DNA of 64,000 nt from Novisyntrophococcus fermenticellae (GCF_018866245.1 NZ_CP076458.1:2666001-2730000), one strand, 5' to 3'; shown: positions 1 to 8,937, numbered from the stretch's first letter. Numbers and translations are program-made. Notes: generated from the sequence alone by a model not told the origin.

Positions 1-58
1 TCCCGCTGTAAGTATAAATCTTCTTCCAGGTATTACACTTTTTAAGTTTCTAATGATT

Positions 59-282
59 AGTATAAAAGAAACTTAAAATAATCTGCTCAACTATCTGCTC
101 AATAGGTCAATTTATTCGCCCAATTGTACAAAACCCCGCCCAACTGTTCTCCTTATATCTGGCGCTGCAGAATAAATCCTGGTAATTACGGAAAAGATAG
201 ATCATTATATTTGTACTATTAAGCTGATTTTCTTTATCATTGAGCAGATTCCTTTCAAATTTCGACGATTTCAATTTATACT
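59..282. promoter_or_regulatory. Repeat-rich region upstream of the LytTR regulator
   Basis: I see no credible gene in bases 1-323. The region holds two sets of short repeats. CGCCCAAYTGT occurs at 117-127 and 137-147 as a direct repeat of period 20; on the minus strand it reads ACARTTGGGCG, resembling AgrA/LytTR boxes. ATCTGCTCAA occurs at 81-90 and 93-102 (period 12), with an exact inverted copy at 240-249. TATACT -10-like hexamers lie at 64-59 (minus) and 277-282 (plus). The arrangement suggests divergent promoters, one reading leftwards to a gene outside the window and one for the regulator at 324. Function is inferred. Confidence 0.45.
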
Positions 283-323
283 GTTTTTTCAAGAGATAGA
301 ATATTCATAAAGGGGGCCTTCGA

Positions 324-1058
324 TTGATAACAGTATTCCTGTGTGACGATGATAGTGAAACTGTAGAAAAATATAGCAAGCTGATTAAGCAAATTGCCGA
401 TAAGTATCAGATTGAGATTTCTCTTTCCGCCTTCTACAGTGGCGAATCCCTGGTTTTTCATTTATCGGATAACTCATGTTTACCTGATATTATTTATCTT
501 GATATATTGATGGAAAATCTGGATGGCATGGAAGTTGCCAGAAAACTGAGAGATCTCGGATGCAAAGCTGAAATTATCTTCTTAAGCACCAGTGAGGAGT
601 ATGTGTTTGATGCATTCGATGTGCATCCTCTGCATTATCTTCGAAAATACGAGACAAGCAACGAGAAATTTGAAGAGATTTTTTTGCGTGCTGTAAAGTT
701 GTCTTCCGTAACAACATCGGATAAATTCATATACACAACAATTTCAGGACGTAAGGTCATACCGCTTAAGGATATTTCTCATTTTGTAATCTGGAAGGGG
801 GTCATAACCGTACACTATGGCAAAGGAGAAAAATTTGAATACTGGAGCACATTGAAAGAGCTGAGCAAACAGCTGCAGGGAAAAGGGTTTGTTCGCATGC
901 ACCGTTCTTATATCGTTAACCTCCAGTATATTTCAGAATTCAGACGCCGTGAAGTGATACTTAAGACAGGAAAAATAATTCCCATAGGGGTCACCTATGA
1001 GGAAAATGCCAAAAAAGCTTTTCGAAACTACGTTGAACTCAACAGTACATTCTTTTAG
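324..1058 (+). CDS. LytTR-family response regulator (AgrA/LytR-like)
   Basis: Two-domain cytoplasmic transcription regulator of 244 aa. The receiver domain (about residues 1-125) has the acidic pocket CDDD (7-10) and the probable phospho-acceptor D60 in IYLDILMENLDG. The LytTR DNA-binding domain (about 140-240) carries the typical FVRMHRSYIVNL segment. The start is TTG at 324 behind a strong AGGGGG Shine-Dalgarno. No sensor kinase is visible in the window; it may lie to the left. The family binds pairs of direct repeats, and such repeats occur upstream (81-147). The gene is monocistronic here and ends at a strong hairpin. Target genes cannot be told from the sequence. Confidence 0.9.
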   Translation: MITVFLCDDDSETVEKYSKLIKQIADKYQIEISLSAFYSGESLVFHLSDNSCLPDIIYLDILMENLDGMEVARKLRDLGCKAEIIFLSTSEEYVFDAFDVHPLHYLRKYETSNEKFEEIFLRAVKLSSVTTSDKFIYTTISGRKVIPLKDISHFVIWKGVITVHYGKGEKFEYWSTLKELSKQLQGKGFVRMHRSYIVNLQYISEFRRREVILKTGKIIPIGVTYEENAKKAFRNYVELNSTFF

Positions 1059-1083
1059 ACGGGAAAAACAGTTCATAAATATA

Positions 1084-1131
1084 GCTCTCTTCTGCCGGAC
1101 ATGCTGAACCGTGCGGCAGAAGAGAGCCTTT
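1084..1131. terminator. Bidirectional Rho-independent terminator
   Basis: A perfect 14-bp stem: GCTCTCTTCTGCCG at 1084-1097 pairs with 1114-1127 around a 16-nt loop, followed by CTTTTG on the plus strand. It lies between the convergent LytTR gene and the end of the tetrapyrrole operon and can serve both. Confidence 0.85.
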
Positions 1132-1135
1132 TGTA

Positions 1136-2059
1136 TTAATCCGCAATAATCTTTTCTTTTCTGGTTAAAATATCATCAGAAAAGATTTGTGTCTCTACAT
1201 TCTCAAATCCCAGCCGGCTGATTGTCTGTGCGAAGCGCTCACCTTCTATTCCCTGCTCACAGTAGAAAAGTATCACCTTCTCAATCGCGCTGAGTGCCTC
1301 TTCCTTATCAAAAAATACTCTGGATAATTCACGTCCTTTGGAAACCTGTTTACCCCAGCGGCCGCCAATATAGATTTTATATCCTTGCTTCCCTGTTTTG
1401 ATGGAATCAAAACGGCAGCTGCCTACACAGCGGCCACAGTGAATACATCTCTCTTCATTGATTTCCAGAACCCCATCCACAACACTGGCAGCATTCACAG
1501 GACAGACTTCCTCAACAAGACACTTTTTACAGCCTTTACATAAATCTTTTTCAAAATCCGGGATTCGTTGTCCGATGATTCCCACATCGTTCAAATCCGG
1601 TTTTACACAATTATTGGGACACCCTCCCACCGCAATCTTAAACTTATGGGGAAGCTTTACATCATGGTAGCCTTCATAGAACCGATGATGGATTTCTTCA
1701 GAAAGTGCAAACGTATCAATCAGTCCAAAACGGCAGGTGGTTCCCTTACAGCTTACCACCGGACGTACCTTAGAGCCGGTACCGCCCGTGACCATGCCTG
1801 CTTTTCCGATATATGCCTGGAAGTCTTCAATCTTCTCATAAGGGATTCCTTGCACCTCCACCGTCAGACGGGTGGTAAATGTGACAACACCATTGCCAAA
1901 TTTCTCGGCGGCCTCACTGATAACCTGTAATTGTTTTGCCGTAATTTTCCCATTAACCGTAATTACACGTCCGGAGAAATTGTCGGTTCCTTTGTTGTTT
2001 AAAAATCCCATTCCCTTCACGCGCTTTTCGTCCCGGGCGCTTACTGTTCGTGCAGCCAT
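1136..2059 (-). CDS. Siroheme-type nitrite/sulfite reductase-like iron-sulfur protein (AsrC-like)
   Basis: Predicted redox enzyme of 307 aa, last gene of the minus-strand tetrapyrrole operon. It has a ferredoxin-like reductase half-domain (about 15-90), then the siroheme/4Fe-4S cysteine pattern C104-x4-C109 and GGCPNNC (C147, C151). A dicluster ferredoxin insert follows (C174, C177, C180, C186 and C205, C208, C211, C215), then a C-terminal half-domain. This resembles small anaerobic sulfite reductase C subunits and related Dsr-like proteins. No asrA or asrB is nearby. Its place behind siroheme precursor genes suggests it consumes siroheme. Whether the substrate is sulfite or nitrite, or whether it is catalytic at all, cannot be decided; the first cysteine pair is spaced x4 rather than the usual x5. 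Confidence 0.75.
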   Translation of the reverse strand: MAARTVSARDEKRVKGMGFLNNKGTDNFSGRVITVNGKITAKQLQVISEAAEKFGNGVVTFTTRLTVEVQGIPYEKIEDFQAYIGKAGMVTGGTGSKVRPVVSCKGTTCRFGLIDTFALSEEIHHRFYEGYHDVKLPHKFKIAVGGCPNNCVKPDLNDVGIIGQRIPDFEKDLCKGCKKCLVEEVCPVNAASVVDGVLEINEERCIHCGRCVGSCRFDSIKTGKQGYKIYIGGRWGKQVSKGRELSRVFFDKEEALSAIEKVILFYCEQGIEGERFAQTISRLGFENVETQIFSDDILTRKEKIIAD

Positions 2060-2095
2060 ATCTATCCTCCATATTCGTTATTGAATTCCCATATT

Positions 2096-3391
2096 TTATT
2101 TATCTGTTCCCTGATTTTTCAAATAGTTTTCGAATATATTCAGCGTTTCATCTATGATTTCATCTGTGTGCATACAGGACAGGAACATGGCCTCGAATTG
2201 TGAAGAGGCCAGATGTACACCATGATTCAGCATATAAGCGAAATACCTTGAAAATGCCTCTGTATCTGCGGTTTTTGCGGTCATATAATCCGTTACTGTC
2301 TCCGGAGTAAAGAACAGGCTGCCCAGAGAACCAATATAGTTCATATGCCAGGGTTTATCATACTGATACAAAAGTTCTTCCATCGTTCCATAAAGCTTAA
2401 CACCAAGGCGATCCAGCTCCTTATATTTATCCTTATTGGCATGTAAAAGTGTAAGCTGTGTCATACCGGCTGCCATCGCAACCGGATTTCCGCTCAAGGT
2501 TCCCGCCTGATAGACTTTTCCTGCAGGTGCAACCATACACATCACATCTTTTCTGCCGCCATAGGCGCCTACCGGCATACCTCCTCCGATAATTTTTCCA
2601 TAGGTCACAAGATCCGGTTTGACCTGGTAGTATTCTGCGGCTCCGCCGAACGCCAGGCGAAATCCTGTGATTACCTCGTCAAAAATCAGAAGGGCACCGG
2701 ATTCATCACATAACTTTCTAAGTCCTTCTAAAAATTCCGGCTTCGGGAGTACCACACCCATATTGGCTGCGACGGGTTCTACGATAATAGCGGCCACCTG
2801 GCCTTTATTGGCTTCCAAAAGTTCCTCCACGCTTTTCAGGTCATTATACGCTGCAGTAAGTGTATCCGCCGTTGCACCACGGGTCACGCCCAGACTGTCC
2901 GGAACTCCTGCTGTCATAACCCCCGATCCCGCACTCACCAGCATGGCATCGCTGTGCCCATGGTAACAGCCGGCAAATTTTATAATCTTATCCCTTCCGG
3001 TAAATCCTCTGGCAACCCGTACCGCACTCATCACAGCTTCCGTACCGGAATTTACCATTCGGATCATCTCCACATGGGGAATATTGGTGCAGATAAACTT
3101 TGCAATCTTTACCTCAATCTCAGTGGCTGTGCCGAGGCTTAGTCCATATTCACATGCCTCTATTACACGTTTCAGCACTTCCTGATTATTATGCCCCAAA
3201 ATCATAGGACCCCAGGAGCATATATAATCGATATATTTGCTGCCATCCACATCAAAGATATAGGGTCCCGTAGCACCCTGCATAAATCTTGGGGTCATCC
3301 CCACAGCCCGGTAGGCCCGGACCGGTGAGTTCACTCCTCCGGGAATATAGTTCACTGCTTCCTGAAACAGACGTTCCGATCGTGTTTTCAT
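2096..3391 (-). CDS. hemL: Glutamate-1-semialdehyde 2,1-aminomutase
   Basis: PLP-dependent cytoplasmic enzyme of 431 aa that converts glutamate-1-semialdehyde into 5-aminolevulinate, the second step of the C5 pathway. It shows the family start RSERLFQEAVNYIPGGVNSPVRA, the substrate loop NSGTEAVMSAVRVARG (114-129), IFDEVITGFR (237-245), and the PLP lysine K266 in TYGKIIGGGMPVG. Length is normal for HemL. It lies 30 bp downstream of hemB in the same operon and works with HemA encoded further upstream. Confidence 0.97.
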   Translation of the reverse strand: MKTRSERLFQEAVNYIPGGVNSPVRAYRAVGMTPRFMQGATGPYIFDVDGSKYIDYICSWGPMILGHNNQEVLKRVIEACEYGLSLGTATEIEVKIAKFICTNIPHVEMIRMVNSGTEAVMSAVRVARGFTGRDKIIKFAGCYHGHSDAMLVSAGSGVMTAGVPDSLGVTRGATADTLTAAYNDLKSVEELLEANKGQVAAIIVEPVAANMGVVLPKPEFLEGLRKLCDESGALLIFDEVITGFRLAFGGAAEYYQVKPDLVTYGKIIGGGMPVGAYGGRKDVMCMVAPAGKVYQAGTLSGNPVAMAAGMTQLTLLHANKDKYKELDRLGVKLYGTMEELLYQYDKPWHMNYIGSLGSLFFTPETVTDYMTAKTADTEAFSRYFAYMLNHGVHLASSQFEAMFLSCMHTDEIIDETLNIFENYLKNQGTDK

Positions 3392-3421
3392 CTGAGTCTC
3401 CTTCCTTTATATACCGGTAAT

Positions 3422-4405
3422 TCACCCGATTTTTCCTTCATCCATACATTTTGCCAGCTCTTTTGCATAATAGGTCAGATAAATCCCGGCACCGGCACGG
3501 TATGTGGAAACCGCCATCTCACACATGATTCGTTCTTCTTCTATCCAGCCTTTTGCGGCAGCTGCTTTTACCATGGCATACTCTCCGCTGACGCTGTACG
3601 CAGCAACCGGTACCTGTACATGATCCCGTACTTTTGTAACCATATCCAGATAAGATAGTGCCGGCTTTACCATAATGATATCGGCACCTTCCTTCACATC
3701 CAGAAGAGCTTCCCTGATGCCCTCTCTACTGTTGTGGAAGTCCATCTGATAGCTTTTACGATCCCCGAAGGCGGGGGCGGAACCTGCAGCATCCCGAAAG
3801 GGGCCGTAAAATGCAGATGCATATTTGACCGCATATGACATGATTGGAATCTCTTTGAATCCGCTGCCATCCAATTCCCGGCGGATTGCCTGTACCCGCC
3901 CATCCATCATATCGGAAGGTGCCACCATATCTGCCCCTGCTTCCACATGGGACAGGGCAATCCTGCTTAAATACGCAAGCGTCTGATCATTTTCCACATC
4001 ATGCCCCTTCAATATTCCACAATGTCCGTGGGAGGTATATTCACACATACAGACATCTGTAATATAATATAGTTCGGGAAATCTGGCTTTCGCCTCACGA
4101 AGTGCTCTCTGTACGATACCGTCTTTTGCATATGCCTGACTACCCGTCTCATCCTTTTCAGCCGGAATACCGAACAGCATAACACTGCCCACCCCTGCTT
4201 CCACCAGCCGTTCCAGTTCGCAGCACATCCGGTCAACGCTGTAGCGGTACTGACCTTCCATAGAAGGAATCTCTTCTTCAATATTAACTCCATCTATTAC
4301 AAACATAGGATAAATCAGTGAAGACTTGTCCATTCTTGTCTCTCTTACCATCTTCCGGATGGTTTCTCCACCACGCAGGCGGCGTGGTCTCACGATTTGA
4401 TCCAT
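3422..4405 (-). CDS. hemB: Delta-aminolevulinic acid dehydratase (porphobilinogen synthase)
   Basis: Condenses two 5-aminolevulinates to porphobilinogen. The 327-aa protein has the metal-site cysteines C119, C121 and C129 in DVCMCEYTSHGHCG, indicating the zinc-dependent type. The two Schiff-base lysines are K194 (SYAVKYASAFYGPFRDA) and K247 (MVKPALSYLD). It sits 8 bp downstream of cobA-hemD, consistent with tight co-transcription. Confidence 0.97.
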   Translation of the reverse strand: MDQIVRPRRLRGGETIRKMVRETRMDKSSLIYPMFVIDGVNIEEEIPSMEGQYRYSVDRMCCELERLVEAGVGSVMLFGIPAEKDETGSQAYAKDGIVQRALREAKARFPELYYITDVCMCEYTSHGHCGILKGHDVENDQTLAYLSRIALSHVEAGADMVAPSDMMDGRVQAIRRELDGSGFKEIPIMSYAVKYASAFYGPFRDAAGSAPAFGDRKSYQMDFHNSREGIREALLDVKEGADIIMVKPALSYLDMVTKVRDHVQVPVAAYSVSGEYAMVKAAAAKGWIEEERIMCEMAVSTYRAGAGIYLTYYAKELAKCMDEGKIG

Positions 4406-4413
4406 AACTCTCG

Positions 4414-5943
4414 TTACTTCCTTTCCTGCTCCTGCACCTTTTTTTCTTTCATCTCAATCACCAGGTCCACCAGGCTGTCCATCGTGGCCTCTTTTGCCAT
4501 ATAGGTTTTCATGCCACAGATATCTGCTGCTGCTTTTGTCTGCTTTCCGATACAGGCAGCCGTCACCAGGCTGTAGTCCAATCCTTTGGTGGCTTCTGCA
4601 AACCCTTTTACCGCCCCTGCGCTGGTGAATACTGCACAGTCAATCTTACCCTTCTCAAACAGCTTCTGCTCATCGAGATATTCTGCCCGTTCGTAAATCG
4701 TGGTATAGGTCGGCACATCGTCTACCACAAGATCCGGCCCTTTTCTGATTTCCTCAAGTATCTGCATGTTTCCGCCACAGGCCCTCGGAAGTAAAATTCT
4801 GTCTTTCGGGGAACAGTTCTCTGCGAGTGCCATGCCAAGGGAGGCCCCATCATAAATCTCCGGAACCAAGTCGGCATAAATCCCATGTTGCTGCAGAACA
4901 TTACAAGTACCTTTCCCCACCGCTGCAAACTTACATCCCATCAAATTCCTGATATCGCAGTGAAATATCTGCATCTGTTCAAAGAAGATGCGAACACCTG
5001 TCGGACTTGTGAATGCAATCCACTGATAATCATCCAGATTTTTCAGGCAATTTTCCAGCTTTTTATTCTCTTCAATAACTTTTGTCTCTATGGCCGGAAG
5101 TTCCAATACCTCTGCACCCTTCCGGCGTAATTTTTCGGCAGATTGGGAATTCAGATCTTTGGGACGGGTAATCACTACTTTAAATCCGGACAATGGAAGT
5201 TTTTCATACCATTCAAACTCTTTGGCAAGGGTACAGACCTTTCCCACCACAATGATTGCAGGAGTCTCAATCCCCTGGCGCTCCACCTCATCGGGCAGGG
5301 TAGAAACTGTAGCAACAATCCGCTTTTGCCCGGCAGTGGTTCCCTGCTGCAAGACAGCCGCCGGCATTCCAGGCTCCATCCCTGCTTCAGTCAGACTTTG
5401 GCAGATATCCGCAAGTGCCGAAACTCCCATCAGAAATACCAGTGTTCCCTTTGTCCTCACGAGTGCTTCAAAATCAATATCGTAGTCATCTCCGGCTTTT
5501 TTATGTCCGGTGATAATGTGCAGAGAGGAACAAAAATCCCTGTGGGTCACCGGTATTCCATTGTATGCAGGCACAGCAATCGGAGAGGTTACCCCCGGAA
5601 CGACCTCAAAGGGAATCCCCTGCTGCACAAGAAGCTCCAGCTCCTCTCCTCCTCTTCCGAAAAGAAAGGGATCTCCACCCTTCAGCCGGACGACCCGGTA
5701 TCCTTTTCCGGCTTCTTCCAGAAGAATCTGATTAATTTCCTCCTGCTTTTTCGTATGATTTCCTGCATTTTTACCAACATCTATGGTTCTGGCAGTCTTT
5801 GGGATCATAGCAAGCACCCCGTCACCAACCAGCCTGTCATATACCACCACTTCTGCCTGTTTCAGTACTTTTTCTGCTTTTCTGGTCAGGAGACCCGCAT
5901 CCCCGGGACCTGCACCAACCAGCCAGACCTTACCTGTGTTCAT
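4414..5943 (-). CDS. cobA-hemD: Bifunctional uroporphyrinogen-III C-methyltransferase / uroporphyrinogen-III synthase
   Basis: Fusion of 509 aa. Residues about 1-245 form an SUMT/CobA methyltransferase (VWLVGAGPGDAGLLT, VVRLKGGDPFLFGRGGEE) that converts uroporphyrinogen III to precorrin-2 with two SAM. Residues about 255-500 form HemD uroporphyrinogen-III synthase (VVITRPKDLNSQSAEKL, IAFTSPTGVRIFFE, VFTSAGAVKGF), which cyclises hydroxymethylbilane. This fusion is common in Clostridia and lets one protein carry the intermediate to the corrin/siroheme branch point. It overlaps hemC by 4 bp (ATGA). No heme-branch gene (hemE, hemN) follows, so the output is directed to siroheme and cobalamin. Confidence 0.96.
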   Translation of the reverse strand: MNTGKVWLVGAGPGDAGLLTRKAEKVLKQAEVVVYDRLVGDGVLAMIPKTARTIDVGKNAGNHTKKQEEINQILLEEAGKGYRVVRLKGGDPFLFGRGGEELELLVQQGIPFEVVPGVTSPIAVPAYNGIPVTHRDFCSSLHIITGHKKAGDDYDIDFEALVRTKGTLVFLMGVSALADICQSLTEAGMEPGMPAAVLQQGTTAGQKRIVATVSTLPDEVERQGIETPAIIVVGKVCTLAKEFEWYEKLPLSGFKVVITRPKDLNSQSAEKLRRKGAEVLELPAIETKVIEENKKLENCLKNLDDYQWIAFTSPTGVRIFFEQMQIFHCDIRNLMGCKFAAVGKGTCNVLQQHGIYADLVPEIYDGASLGMALAENCSPKDRILLPRACGGNMQILEEIRKGPDLVVDDVPTYTTIYERAEYLDEQKLFEKGKIDCAVFTSAGAVKGFAEATKGLDYSLVTAACIGKQTKAAADICGMKTYMAKEATMDSLVDLVIEMKEKKVQEQERK

Positions 5944-6821
5944 AGCCCACTACCTCTCTTCAACTCTTGTGCCAAGGCAACCCCCAGGCTTTTTGCTTCT
6001 CCCACCGGACCACGCTTCTCACCCTTACGGAAGATATCTGAATCCTCTTCACAGTATAATCCCGTCAGACTGATCTGCCCATCCTGTATTCTGGCAAATG
6101 CAGCAATCGGTGAGGAACATCCTCCGTCTAATTCCCGTACAAAAGCCCGCTCGCAAATTGCCGCATAAGTGCTCCCCTCATCAGAATAGCCATTCAGATA
6201 CTCATAATCCTCTCCTGCCCGTCCCTGAACGGCCAGAATCCCCTGTCCTGCGGAAGGGATAACCTCTTCCGGTTCAAAATACCGGCTGATCCGGCTTTCC
6301 AATCCCAACCGCTTTAATCCTGCTGCGGCCAGAATCAGGCCACTGTATTCACCTGAATCCAGCTTTTTAAGTCTGGTCTGGATATTTCCGCGTACGCTGG
6401 CAAATTCAGCTTCCGGATACAGTTTCTTCAACTGTAATACACGTCTCTTGCTGGAAGAACCTATTGCCTTCGAAAAGTCCAATTCTGAAGCTCCTTTGGG
6501 AAGCACCAGTACATCTCTTGGATCTTCTCTTTTCGAATAAGCCAGAACCGGAAGTTCTTCGCTTACCTCCATTGGCAGATCCTTTAAACTATGTACAGAC
6601 AAATCACTTCTTTTTTCCAGAAGTGCCCTGTCCAGCTCTTTCACAAACAGCCCCTTGCCTCCCACTTTATCCAGTGTACGATCCAGAATCTTATCTCCTG
6701 TTGTCTTCATCTTCAAAAGTGTAACTTCGGCATCCTGCCGCTGCGTTTCGATATATTCCTTTATAATCTCACTTTGTATCAGTGCCAGAAGGCTCTCCCT
6801 GGTTCCGATTATAATCCGCAT
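5940..6821 (-). CDS. hemC: Porphobilinogen deaminase (hydroxymethylbilane synthase)
   Basis: Polymerises four porphobilinogens to hydroxymethylbilane. Family motifs are clear: the N-terminal IIIGTRESLLALIQ, then VHSLKDLP, and DGGCSSPIAAFA with the cysteine that carries the dipyrromethane cofactor. I chose ATG at 6821, which has GGAGG 5 nt upstream; an adjacent ATG at 6824 is only 2 nt from it, and an in-frame codon at 6845 is unlikely. The start lies inside the end of the precorrin-2 dehydrogenase gene (about 53 bp overlap), indicating translational coupling. Confidence 0.95.
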   Translation of the reverse strand: MRIIIGTRESLLALIQSEIIKEYIETQRQDAEVTLLKMKTTGDKILDRTLDKVGGKGLFVKELDRALLEKRSDLSVHSLKDLPMEVSEELPVLAYSKREDPRDVLVLPKGASELDFSKAIGSSSKRRVLQLKKLYPEAEFASVRGNIQTRLKKLDSGEYSGLILAAAGLKRLGLESRISRYFEPEEVIPSAGQGILAVQGRAGEDYEYLNGYSDEGSTYAAICERAFVRELDGGCSSPIAAFARIQDGQISLTGLYCEEDSDIFRKGEKRGPVGEAKSLGVALAQELKRGSGL

Positions 6822-7284
6822 CATTGCCTCCCATAATCTGCTCAATTTTTTTTCTTGTCTCTTTTACTTTTTTATGATCATTTCCGCCGGCATTGATGCC
6901 GATTACCAGTTCTTCCTGCCTGATCACCGAGGGGAAGAAGAAATCACACGCTTCCCTGCTGCTGCAATTATTAGCCAGAATCCCCTGTTCATGTGCCCTG
7001 GAACAGATGCGGCTGTTCAGTTCCCTGTCATCTGTACAGGCCAGAACCATAAAGACCCCCTCCAGCATTCCATCTTCATATCTGTTTCCCACAAATTGAA
7101 GCCTATGTGCTTCTGACAGCATTGTAATTTCAGGGTGAATTGCCTTGGCCGCCACTTCTATTTTATCTGTGAAAAGAAGCAATGTTTTAATTCTTCTAAG
7201 AGCGATGGCTCCTGCTCCCACCACCAGGATTCTCTTATCACTGATGTCCAGGAACAACGGAAAGTATCCATGTTTATTCATCAT
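6769..7284 (-). CDS. sirC: Precorrin-2 dehydrogenase / sirohydrochlorin-forming enzyme
   Basis: NAD-dependent oxidation of precorrin-2 to sirohydrochlorin, the substrate of the cobalt chelatase CbiK encoded downstream in the window. The Rossmann motif ILVVGAGAIALRRIKTLL is at the N-terminus, preceded by YFPLFLDISDK, and FFFPSVIRQEELVIGI follows, as in CysG-N/Met8p/SirC. At about 171 aa it lacks the methyltransferase domain of CysG. ATG at 7284 is chosen: it has GGAG 7 nt upstream and overlaps the hemA stop by 11 bp. Longer in-frame starts lie inside hemA and are less likely. It may or may not also insert iron to make siroheme. Confidence 0.9.
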   Translation of the reverse strand: MMNKHGYFPLFLDISDKRILVVGAGAIALRRIKTLLLFTDKIEVAAKAIHPEITMLSEAHRLQFVGNRYEDGMLEGVFMVLACTDDRELNSRICSRAHEQGILANNCSSREACDFFFPSVIRQEELVIGINAGGNDHKKVKETRKKIEQIMGGNDADYNRNQGEPSGTDTK

Positions 7285-8503
7285 ACAGTTTCTCCAGTCC
7301 ATCCAGACACTCTCTGAATTTGGAGCCATCCAGATAGTCCCTGAGTCCATACATCATCTTTCCCACCACCTTGCCGGCTGCAGCATCGATGTTCTCAATC
7401 AAAAGCCTCTGTTCCTCTTCCGCCAGCGGCAGTTTCCGGATAATACGCTGAAGTCTCAAATTCAAATCCGTAACGGTTTCTGTCTGAACCTCCTGGATTC
7501 TGGGGATCAAATCCCGGCAGTCATACCAGCTGTAGAAATCCTCAATTTCGGAATCTAATATTTTCTCCGCCTGTATGAGCGCTCCTGCATTTGCTTCCTG
7601 TGCGTTCATTTTAAATGTATCTATATCATAGAGAGTGATATGCTCTAATCCGCCCACCCAAGGGTCAATATCCCTGGGCACAGCCAGGTCTATCAGATAA
7701 ACAGGATGGTCTATCACCACGTCTTTTGTAAATAATTCACGACGAATGGTATAGTTGGGGCTGGAGGTAGCACTGATGACTAAATCACAGCTGGGAAGAA
7801 GTTTCATCCGTTCACCATAATTAATTCTTTTGCATCCCACCGGGATATTCACCACTCCGCTTCGGTATTGACGAACGGTAACTGTTACATCTGCTCCGCA
7901 TCCGGCCAGGGCCAATGCGGCCAGCTTACCCATCTCTCCATTTCCTATCACCATACAGACTTTTCCCATCAGGTCAAACCTTTCAGCACGCAGCATCTCT
8001 ATGGCACGGTCTACGGCTGTGGCACTGGCATGCGTGAACACAACCTCTGTTTTTACCTTTTTAGCTGCTGTTACCGCTTTACGAAAAAGAACTTCAAGTA
8101 CATTATCCGTACTGTAGTTCTCTCTTGCAAGGGATAAGGCATCCTTCACCTGCGTGATGATCTGATCTTCCGCCAGAATCATGGATTCCAGACCACAGGT
8201 CAGACGAAACAGATGCATCACGGCATCTCTTCCACTTCGTTCCACAAAATAAGGCGAATATTCCGACCGGGATACCCCCTTTAACTCACATAATTCATCC
8301 GGCAGAGAGCCTTCATATGCATCATCCACACTTACCCACAATTCCATGCGGTTACAGGTGGATAAGATAACGCTTCCCCGGATGCCTGGCTTTTTACGCA
8401 GCAGTTCCATGGCCTCACCGGCATTTTTTTTTGTAAATGAAAAAACTGCACGTATATCCACATCCGCCAGATGATAGTCAATTCCGACCATATGCACACT
8501 CAT
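7274..8503 (-). CDS. hemA: Glutamyl-tRNA reductase
   Basis: First committed step of the C5 tetrapyrrole pathway: NADPH reduction of glutamyl-tRNA(Glu) to glutamate-1-semialdehyde. About 409 aa. The catalytic cysteine lies in LSTCNRMELWV (about C50), the NADPH-binding motif is VIGNGEMGKLAALAL, and a C-terminal dimerisation helix region follows. ATG at 8503 is chosen because GGAGG lies 8 nt upstream; a TTG codon at 8518 overlaps that Shine-Dalgarno. It is the first gene of the hemA-sirC-hemC-cobA/hemD-hemB-hemL operon, with a plausible promoter at 8532-8560. Confidence 0.97.
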   Translation of the reverse strand: MSVHMVGIDYHLADVDIRAVFSFTKKNAGEAMELLRKKPGIRGSVILSTCNRMELWVSVDDAYEGSLPDELCELKGVSRSEYSPYFVERSGRDAVMHLFRLTCGLESMILAEDQIITQVKDALSLARENYSTDNVLEVLFRKAVTAAKKVKTEVVFTHASATAVDRAIEMLRAERFDLMGKVCMVIGNGEMGKLAALALAGCGADVTVTVRQYRSGVVNIPVGCKRINYGERMKLLPSCDLVISATSSPNYTIRRELFTKDVVIDHPVYLIDLAVPRDIDPWVGGLEHITLYDIDTFKMNAQEANAGALIQAEKILDSEIEDFYSWYDCRDLIPRIQEVQTETVTDLNLRLQRIIRKLPLAEEEQRLLIENIDAAAGKVVGKMMYGLRDYLDGSKFRECLDGLEKLYDE

Positions 8504-8531
8504 CTTAAGTACCTCCAAAACTTACTTCCCT

Positions 8532-8560
8532 ATCATAGCACAATTAAATCTATTTTTAAA
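8532..8560 (-). promoter_or_regulatory. Candidate promoter of the hem operon
   Basis: On the minus strand TTTAAA (8560-8555), a 17-nt spacer and TATGAT (8537-8532) sit about 30 nt upstream of the hemA start. Sequence-based call only. Confidence 0.5.
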
Positions 8561-8639
8561 CATTTTTAAGCCGTCATAATAAAAGCTGTCCAAAACGTTG
8601 ACTTTTTAATGGCAAAGCCTTATAATTTTTATACAATTG

Positions 8640-8899
8640 AATGCGATGAGGTGCCTGTGATTCATTCCACAGGAGAATAGGGAAGTGGGGTTATATTCCC
8701 CCGCGGTCACGCCGCTGTGATAGCTCAATGTTACTGTATCAGAGCTTAAGCCAGAAGACCTGCCCATCGTACGAGATTTACGTGAACACTGCGAGTGATG
8801 GTGACACGTAGGACGGCTAATCTTCCACCCTGCCGTCAGCGCCCTGCATAAATACTGTAATGACAATGTTGAGGCGTTTTTTTCGTGCATATCTGCACG
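8640..8899 (+). ncRNA. Cobalamin riboswitch with expression platform
   Basis: The aptamer at about 8640-8766 shows the conserved order GAGGTGCCTGTGA, AGGAGAATAGGGAA, CCCGCGGTCACGCCGCTGTGA and the B12 box AAGCCAGAAGACCTGCC. The platform downstream contains a GACGGC/GCCGTC hairpin (about 8812-8837), a weak GCGCC/GGCGT stem ending in seven Ts (8877-8883), and a hairpin CGTGCA-TATC-TGCACG (8884-8899) before the cbiM ribosome binding site. It should lower expression of the cobalt transporter operon when adenosylcobalamin is plentiful. Whether control is by termination or by site sequestration is not clear from sequence. Confidence 0.93.
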
Positions 8900-8937
8900 C
8901 TGTGAGATGGGTGCGCACAAGAATGAAAGGAGAAATT

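Noticed and set aside
107..292. 61-codon minus-strand open frame at the left edge
   Set aside because: It has no credible ribosome binding site or homology and overlaps the promoter repeats.
5143..6168. Long plus-strand open frame (341 codons) opposite cobA-hemD and hemC
   Set aside because: It lies wholly antisense to well-supported genes, has no domain resemblance and is explained by codon bias of the real frames.
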